Notes under the pieces: generated by a model
Database searches by the model: none
The model's input: the letters and a program-made list of their open reading frames with translations, nothing else
Told to the model about the DNA's origin: nothing
Shown here: in pieces, positions 58,656 through 64,000 of the stretch
Layout of the letters: every line of letters begins with the position of its first letter
How positions within the stretch are numbered: the stretch's first letter is position 1
Translations under genes and position numbers: made by a program
Source: CAZXFA01 sp964640085
Lineage (GTDB): Bacteria > Actinomycetota > UBA4738 > HRBIN12
Length of the DNA: 64,000 nt
NCBI GenBank assembly: GCA_964640085.1
Contig: CAZXFA010000010.1
Span: 13,747 to 77,746, forward strand
Direction: 5' to 3'

Positions 58656-60776
58656 GTGAGCGCTGGGATCGTGTCCGCGGAGGAGCGGACCGCGCTCGAG
58701 CGCATGCTCGAGGCGCGCTCGGTCGCAGTGATCGGGGCGAGCGGGCGCGAGGGCACGGTCGGGCGCCAGACGATGGTCGAGCTGCTCGACAAGGGCCGGT
58801 TCGACGGACCCGTCTTCCCGGTGAACCCGCGGTACGACGAGCTGTTCGGGCATCGCTGCTACGGGTCGATCGCCGAGGTCCCCGAGCCGGTGGACCTCGC
58901 CGTGATCTCCCTCGCCAACACGCTGCTGGAGGACACGCTCGCGGCGTGCGCGGCAGCCGGCGTCGGCTCCGCCGTGATCTACGCCAGCGGGTACGAGGAG
59001 CCCCCGGAGGGGACGCCGCCCCTGACCGAACGCCTCGCGACTATCGCTCGGGACGCGGGGATGGCGATCTGCGGCGGCAACTGCATGGGGTTCGTCAACG
59101 TGGAGTGCGGGCTGCGGGCGACCGGTTGGGAGGAGCCGGCCGTGATCGAGCCCGGCGGCATCGCGTTCGTGAGCCACTCGGGTTCGGCGTTCGCGGCGTT
59201 CCTCCACAACGACCGGAACCTACGCTTCAACCTCGCTGTGTCCTCGGGGCAGGAGTTCGTCACGACGACCGCGGACTACATGACCTACGCGCTCGGCCTG
59301 GAGAGCACCCGCACGATCGGGCTGTTCGTCGAGACGATCCGGGATCCACGGACGTTCGTCGCGGCGATGGGGATGGCCAACGAGCGCGATGTCCCGGTCG
59401 TGATCCTGAAGGTGGGGAGGGAGGCGTTCACCCGGGAGATGGTCACGGCGCACTCGGGGGCCCTGGCTGGCGAGGATGGTGCGTACGAGGCGCTGTTCGA
59501 GGCGTACGGGGTCCACCGGGTGGAGTCGCTCGACGAGATGGCCGACACGCTGGCGCTATTCGAGGCGGGCCGGCGTGCGGGGCCGGGCGCGCTCGCGACC
59601 GCGCACGATTCGGGCGGCGAGCGCGCGATGACGATCGACGCCGCGGCGTCGGCAGGGGTGCCGCTCGCGGCGCTCGAGCCGGAGACCGTGCAGCGGCTCG
59701 AGAGCCTGCTCGACCCGGGGTTGCCGGCCGTGAACCCGCTGGACTTCTGGGGGACGGGTCGAGAGGCGGGCGAGGTCATCACGGGCTCGCTCCGCGCACT
59801 GGTCGAGGATCCGAACGTGGCCGCGCTGGCGTTCGGCGTCGACATGGTCACGGACGATGCGGACGAGGAGGGCTACTTCGCCTGCTTCCTGCGTGTCTGG
59901 CCCGAGACCGACAAGCCGATGGCGATGCTGAGCAACTTCGCCGGCGGGATCGACCGGAACGACGTGCTGCGGATCCACGCGGCGGGGGCGCCGACGCTCG
60001 AGGGGACGCTCACCGGCCTGGCCGCGTTCCGGCACCTGTTCGAGCACCGCGACCACCGAGCGTTGCCGCCGCTCTCGGGTTCGTCGCCCGTCCCGGACCA
60101 GGTCCGCGACCGGTGGCACGCCCGGCTGTCGAGCGGTGGGCCGTTCGAGGAGCTCGAGGGGCTGGAGCTGCTCGCGGACTACGGCGTGCCGGTGATCGAG
60201 AGCGTCCGCGCCGACACGCTCGAGGACACGATCGCGGCCGCCGAACGGATCGGGCTGCCGGTCGCGATGAAGACGGCGGTACCCGGCGTCCAGCACAAAT
60301 CGGACGTCGGGGGCGTCCGCCTGGGGATCGACGACTCGGGGTCCCTCGAGGACGCGTACTTGGACCTCGAGCGCCAGCTCGGCCCGCAGGTGATGGTGGC
60401 GAGGATGGCGCCACCCGGCGTCGAAGTGCACCTGGGGATCTTGCGGGATCCGCAGTTCGGCCCGCTGGTGCTGGTCGCGGCAGGAGGGGTGCTCGTCGAG
60501 GCGCTGAAGGACCGGCGGATGGGGATGCCCCCCCTCGACGAGGCGCGGGCGCACCGGCTGGTGGACCGGCTGGGGATTCGTCCGCTGCTCGACGGGGTTC
60601 GAGGCCGGCCGCCGGCCGACCTCGATGCCCTGGTCCGGGCCATCGTGGCTACGGCCTGGCTCGCGCACGATCTCGGCGACCGTTTGGAGGCGTTGGATGC
60701 CAACCCGGTGATCTGCTCCCCGGACGAATGCGTCGCGGTCGATGCGCTGGTGATCCCACGGGCGGGAGTCTCCTGA
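58656..60776 (+). CDS. NDP-forming acyl-CoA synthetase (fused alpha-beta)
   Basis: A 706-residue enzyme with the same layout as the one at 49039-51144. The CoA-binding Rossmann domain (EARSVAVIGASGREGTVGRQ) comes first. Ligase domains follow, with FVSHSGSAFAAFLHND and the likely phospho-His in MVTAHSGALAGEDGAY. The ATP-grasp part has GLPVAMKTAVPGVQHKSDVGGV and the ending ALDANPVICSPDECVAVDAL. It follows the flavoprotein gene by 10 bases and overlaps the acetyltransferase start by 1 base. The two synthetases are paralogues, probably with different acyl groups. Confidence 0.88.
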   Translation: MSAGIVSAEERTALERMLEARSVAVIGASGREGTVGRQTMVELLDKGRFDGPVFPVNPRYDELFGHRCYGSIAEVPEPVDLAVISLANTLLEDTLAACAAAGVGSAVIYASGYEEPPEGTPPLTERLATIARDAGMAICGGNCMGFVNVECGLRATGWEEPAVIEPGGIAFVSHSGSAFAAFLHNDRNLRFNLAVSSGQEFVTTTADYMTYALGLESTRTIGLFVETIRDPRTFVAAMGMANERDVPVVILKVGREAFTREMVTAHSGALAGEDGAYEALFEAYGVHRVESLDEMADTLALFEAGRRAGPGALATAHDSGGERAMTIDAAASAGVPLAALEPETVQRLESLLDPGLPAVNPLDFWGTGREAGEVITGSLRALVEDPNVAALAFGVDMVTDDADEEGYFACFLRVWPETDKPMAMLSNFAGGIDRNDVLRIHAAGAPTLEGTLTGLAAFRHLFEHRDHRALPPLSGSSPVPDQVRDRWHARLSSGGPFEELEGLELLADYGVPVIESVRADTLEDTIAAAERIGLPVAMKTAVPGVQHKSDVGGVRLGIDDSGSLEDAYLDLERQLGPQVMVARMAPPGVEVHLGILRDPQFGPLVLVAAGGVLVEALKDRRMGMPPLDEARAHRLVDRLGIRPLLDGVRGRPPADLDALVRAIVATAWLAHDLGDRLEALDANPVICSPDECVAVDALVIPRAGVS

Positions 60777-61249
60777 TGGACGGGCCCCGGATCACCGAGG
60801 CGGACCGCGTGATGGTCGCCGAGTACCGGACGATCCGCGAGGCGGTCGGGTGGGACGCTATCGACGCGGGTGACGAGGAGTTGCAGGCGGCGCTCGACCG
60901 GACGTGGAACGTGACCGCGCGGTCGGCCGACGGCCGATTGGCAGGGCTGGTGCGGGTCCTGGACGACGGCGTGGTCTACGCGAGCGTCTGGGATCTGATC
61001 GTGGTCCCCGAGCTCCAGCGGCGGGGCGTCGGGCGGGCGCTCTTCGATCACACCGTCGCGCGGATTCGCGCTCGGCATCTCGTCTCGCTGGTGGCGACGC
61101 CGGCGGGAACGCCGCTGTACCGCTCGGCCGGTTTCGCGGAGGAGAGCCCGGGGGCGATCGCCATGTTCCGCCGCCCCGAGCAGGAGAACCGAGCCGTCAG
61201 CCCGGGCAGCTCGGGAGGTGCAGGTTCCGGCGGCACTCCTCGTCGGTGA
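60776..61249 (+). CDS. GNAT-family N-acetyltransferase
   Basis: A 157-residue acetyltransferase. The beta-strand LIVVPELQRRGVGRALFDHTV contains the acetyl-CoA pyrophosphate loop RRGVGRA, and TPLYRSAGFAEE is the usual C-terminal motif. The ATG overlaps the synthetase stop (TGATG). It could acetylate an amine of the pathway, which would fit polyamine breakdown, but the substrate is not readable. Its 3' end overlaps the convergent WD40 gene by 53 bases. Confidence 0.85.
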   Translation: MDGPRITEADRVMVAEYRTIREAVGWDAIDAGDEELQAALDRTWNVTARSADGRLAGLVRVLDDGVVYASVWDLIVVPELQRRGVGRALFDHTVARIRARHLVSLVATPAGTPLYRSAGFAEESPGAIAMFRRPEQENRAVSPGSSGGAGSGGTPRR

Positions 61250-62909
61250 ACCCGCGCGCGACCCGGTCCCGTACCAGCTCGATCTGCTCGTCAAGCTGGA
61301 CCAGGTGCAGCCGGAGCACTCCATCGTCCGAGGCCACCGCGAGCGACCTGCCATCGGCCGTGAACTCGAGGATCTCGACCGCGCCCCCGGCGTCCGGCAG
61401 GGTCACGGTCACGTCACCTGTCGTGGCGTCGAACAGGCGGGTCGCTCCGTCCTCGCCGCCGATCGCGAGCGTCGCCCCGTCCGGGCTCCACGCGAGCGCT
61501 CTGACCGCCCCCAGGTCGCTGCCGAGCGTCGTCGAGGCGCCGGTCGCGACATCCCAGACGCGGACGAGGCCCTCGAGTGTCCCGGCGGCGACGTGGGAGC
61601 CATCCGGGCTGAAACTGAAGTCTCTGACGCCTGACGGCAATCCCGTGAGCTCCGTGATGCTGCCGGTCGGGCCGTCGATCAGTAGGAGCCCTCTCTGGGT
61701 GGCGATGGCGACGACGTGCCCTCCGGGCGCGAACCTCGGGCCCGGGTAGGCGGCGTTGACCGGCAACTCCCGGACGACCTCGCGGGCCTCGAGGTCCCAG
61801 ATCTCGATCCTGCTGAAGACGGCGATCGCGAGCAAGGTCCCGTCGTCCGAGAAGGCGGGCCACGCCCCGGAGGGCCACCCCCCGGCGGGCACACGGAACA
61901 GTTCCTGCCCGGTCGCGATGTCCCACGCCACCCAGTCGCCGAAGAATCCGAGGGTCCACAGCGACCGCCCGTCGGGGCCGATGCCGACAAAGGGTGCGGC
62001 CACTTCCGGGAAGCGCGGGGTGAACGTCCGGGCGTAGGGGTCCTCCACCACGAGCCGGGCCTCGCCCGTGGCGAGGTCCCAGACACGGGCGTGCTGGTCG
62101 CCGTGCCCGGTCGCGAGGAGTGTGCCGTCGTCGGAGAGGGCCGCCCTGAAGACGGCGTCGCAGCGCGGGACCGGGTTGCGGATGGGGCACTCGCTCGGTG
62201 AGCGGACCCGCGAGGGCACGACGAACAGCCGACGTCCTGCCTGTCCCGCAGCGACTTCCCACACGGCCGTCGGGCCGGAGTCGCCCACGATCACGACCCG
62301 GCCGACGTCGGGGGTGATCCAGACGTCCCGAACCCCTCCGAGGCTCCGGATCGTGAGGAGCGGCATCGCCCCGCGGAGGGTCAGTTCCGCGCCGGACGCG
62401 ACGATCCCGTCCTCGGCCGTCGTCCGGATCGACTCGAGGGCCAGGAGCGCGGCGAGTTGCGGGTCCGACGCCATCGCCGTGAGCGCCGCTCCGGCGAGCT
62501 CGCGAGCCGTCGCGAGGCGGAGCGCGCGCTCGGCGGTCGCGTTCCTGTTGAGGGCGATCGCGGTGAGCGAACCCGCGACCAGCGCGGCGACGGCCAGGAC
62601 GGCGACGAGGATGCGCAGTCGCTTCACCGACCGGCGTTCCAGGTCGCGCTCGCGCTCGAGGCGGGCCTGGTCGGCCGCGTGTTCCAGATCCCGTTGCGCC
62701 GCGCTCGCCTCCAGGAAGTCCCGCTCGGATCGGCCGAGAGCGAGCGGGCTGGTCCGAGCCCACCCGTCGGATCGCTCGAGCCGCCGCCACGGAGCAGGAA
62801 GCTCTCCTCGCGACCCGAGGACTCCCACTCGCTCGCCGCCGTGGCCAGGCGCCGCTCGTTCACGAGGTCCTCCCGAGCCGTATCGATCCACCCACGGAGA
62901 CGGCCCCAC
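61197..62909 (-). CDS. WD40 part of a frameshifted nSTAND1-WD40 protein
   Basis: This frame carries a charged coiled stretch (AAQRDLEHAADQARLERERDLERR), one membrane helix (LRILVAVLAVAALVAGSLTAIAL) and a helical SIRTTAED-type segment. About six WD40-like repeats follow (for example GTLLATGHGDQHARVWDLATG and LEGLVRVWDVATGA), then the family tail TDEECRRNLHLPSCPG. In intact relatives this region is the C-terminal continuation of the NTPase in the next entry. Here the two are out of frame at about 62779-62790, so the real reading in this frame begins there (RLERSDGWARTSP); the upstream residues are out of frame. Confidence 0.75.
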   Translation of the reverse strand: MGPSPWVDRYGSGGPRERAAPGHGGERVGVLGSRGELPAPWRRLERSDGWARTSPLALGRSERDFLEASAAQRDLEHAADQARLERERDLERRSVKRLRILVAVLAVAALVAGSLTAIALNRNATAERALRLATARELAGAALTAMASDPQLAALLALESIRTTAEDGIVASGAELTLRGAMPLLTIRSLGGVRDVWITPDVGRVVIVGDSGPTAVWEVAAGQAGRRLFVVPSRVRSPSECPIRNPVPRCDAVFRAALSDDGTLLATGHGDQHARVWDLATGEARLVVEDPYARTFTPRFPEVAAPFVGIGPDGRSLWTLGFFGDWVAWDIATGQELFRVPAGGWPSGAWPAFSDDGTLLAIAVFSRIEIWDLEAREVVRELPVNAAYPGPRFAPGGHVVAIATQRGLLLIDGPTGSITELTGLPSGVRDFSFSPDGSHVAAGTLEGLVRVWDVATGASTTLGSDLGAVRALAWSPDGATLAIGGEDGATRLFDATTGDVTVTLPDAGGAVEILEFTADGRSLAVASDDGVLRLHLVQLDEQIELVRDRVARGFTDEECRRNLHLPSCPG

Positions 62910-64000
62910 TCGCGCAGCAGGGCCTCGTGCGCGACCTCCACCGTGGGACCGCGGCTGGAGGGGTCGCGGTCGAACGACAGCAACCGGTGGCGCTCGAAGG
63001 TCTCCATGATGCCGTCGAGCGCGAGGGAATCCACCTCCAGGGCCTCGAGCTCCGAGCGGAGAACGAGCCGCCTCGCATCTTCGGCGCCCTCCCCGACGTT
63101 CACCAGCCGCAGGAACAGCTGACGGGCCGCCTCCCGCCCAGCGTGGTTCATGGCCCCGTACAGCTCCTCGGCACGCCGGGCCAGGGCGCCCGAGACCCCT
63201 CCGATCGATCGGTAGGCGTCGACGGTTAGGACGGAGTCGCTCCGGCGCTCGAACAGCTCGGTCAGCGCGTACTGGAGGAGTGGGAGTCCGCCTGGCTGGT
63301 CCACCACGTCGGTCGCCATGTCGGCGACCAGACCGGGTTCGACTGACAGTCCGACGCGTGCAGCGGGCCTCGAGATCGCCCGTTCGAGCTCCTCAGGCGA
63401 CAGCGGCGTGATGGCCTGGGTACGCTCCCCCAGCAGGTCGCCGAAGCCCTGGTACCGGAGCGGTCGGTCGTAGAAGTCCGCCCGCATCGTGGCCACCACG
63501 CGCACCCGCGAGCGCGGGTCGGCTGCCGCGGTGAGCAGGCTCGCGAGGAAGAGGTCACGGGTCCACTCGGAGTCGGTGAGCGTGAACAGCTCCTCGAACT
63601 GGTCCACGAGCAGTAGGAGCTCGGCTTCCGGATCCGGCAGGATCATGTCCACGACGCGCAGGAGGCCGTGCTCGTCGCGCTCGAGCTGCTCGATCAGGGA
63701 CGGCGGCGGGTTCACCGCCACCCGCAGCAACGTGACCTCGAGGGCGTCGAGTGGCCGTGTGCCGGGGAACAGCTCCGCGATGAACCACCTCTCGGACCCG
63801 TGGAGGGCACCGGCGCGGAGCGCAGGAAGCAGCCCCGCTCGCAGCGCCGAGGACTTCCCGGAGCCCGAGGGCCCGACGAGCGCGAGGAACCGCGAGCCGG
63901 GGACGTCCTCGGCCAGACGCGCGAGGACCCGGTCGACGAGGGCCTCGCGCCCGAAGAAGTCCGGCGCGTCGGCCTCGTTGAACGGCCGCAGTCCCTTGTA
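62624..64000 (-). CDS. nSTAND1 NTPase part of the frameshifted protein (5' end outside window)
   Basis: The frame is open to the window edge. The first visible residues YKGLRPFNEADAPDFFGRE are the hallmark entry into an nSTAND1 NTPase, usually behind a BTAD, kinase or cyclase domain that is not visible. Walker A is LVGPSGSGKSSALRAGLLPA, Walker B is LLLLVDQFEELFTL, and the arginine-sensor region is VVATMRADFYDRP. A winged-helix region (EVAHEALLREWGRL) follows. The good sequence ends at EESFLLRGG; beyond about 62785 the frame is nonsense to its stop, and the natural continuation is in the other frame. STAND proteins act as ligand-triggered switches in signalling or defence. Confidence 0.8.
   Translation of the reverse strand, partial: YKGLRPFNEADAPDFFGREALVDRVLARLAEDVPGSRFLALVGPSGSGKSSALRAGLLPALRAGALHGSERWFIAELFPGTRPLDALEVTLLRVAVNPPPSLIEQLERDEHGLLRVVDMILPDPEAELLLLVDQFEELFTLTDSEWTRDLFLASLLTAAADPRSRVRVVATMRADFYDRPLRYQGFGDLLGERTQAITPLSPEELERAISRPAARVGLSVEPGLVADMATDVVDQPGGLPLLQYALTELFERRSDSVLTVDAYRSIGGVSGALARRAEELYGAMNHAGREAARQLFLRLVNVGEGAEDARRLVLRSELEALEVDSLALDGIMETFERHRLLSFDRDPSSRGPTVEVAHEALLREWGRLRGWIDTAREDLVNERRLATAASEWESSGREESFLLRGGGSSDPTGGLGPARSLSADPSGTSWRRARRNGIWNTRPTRPASSASATWNAGR

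Overview
This is high-GC, gene-dense DNA, almost certainly from an actinobacterium or a close relative. Evidence includes GTG and ATG starts used interchangeably, many 4-base GTGA/ATGA gene overlaps, an F420-type LLM oxidoreductase, two MMPL exporters, several TetR regulators and an nSTAND1-WD40 protein. A TANNNT hexamer sits 6-9 bases before many start codons, the pattern of leaderless actinobacterial promoters. I cannot name a genus; an uncultivated lineage is likely. A high-GC Chloroflexota cannot be excluded. I saw no rRNA, tRNA, CRISPR array, insertion sequence or integrase.

1-6.0 kb: the 3' end of a membrane protein with two cyclic-nucleotide domains, a small zinc protein, a tiny basic repeat peptide and a Crp/Fnr regulator with matching TGTGA-N6-TCACA sites. 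Molybdenum-cofactor genes follow (moaA, a DUF6457 protein), with a non-pyrrolysine MttB-family methyltransferase between them and a MogA-XdhC fusion. 6-12.2 kb: methyltransferase, secreted sulfatase and two convergent phospholipase C-type phosphoesterases. 12.2-20.2 kb: a lysine-2,3-aminomutase-family radical SAM enzyme, cold-shock protein, transketolase, adenine deaminase, hemolysin III-type membrane protein and a DEAD-box helicase behind a structured leader. 20.5-26.1 kb: cupredoxin lipoprotein, two-component system, lipoprotein and the tdh-kbl threonine pathway.

26.1-41.5 kb: two TetR/MMPL modules, each with a clear operator, enclose an LLM oxidoreductase, an AlkD-like protein, a region of gene decay (two broken genes), a PAP2 phosphatase and a four-gene operon. 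That operon joins a zinc peptide, a 902-residue PEP-synthase/rifampin-phosphotransferase-like enzyme and two membrane proteins by 4-base overlaps.

41.8-61.2 kb: an apparent catabolic region with aldehyde dehydrogenase, a polyamine-type ABC transporter (potA apart from potDBC), enoyl-CoA hydratase, two NDP-forming acyl-CoA synthetases, acyl-CoA dehydrogenase, a PYROXD2-like flavoprotein and a BetI-like TetR regulator. Seven copies or near-copies of TTGAAC-N4-GTTCAA lie in front of these scattered units, so they probably form one local regulon for uptake and oxidation of an amine or aldehyde. The window ends inside a frameshifted nSTAND1-WD40 gene.
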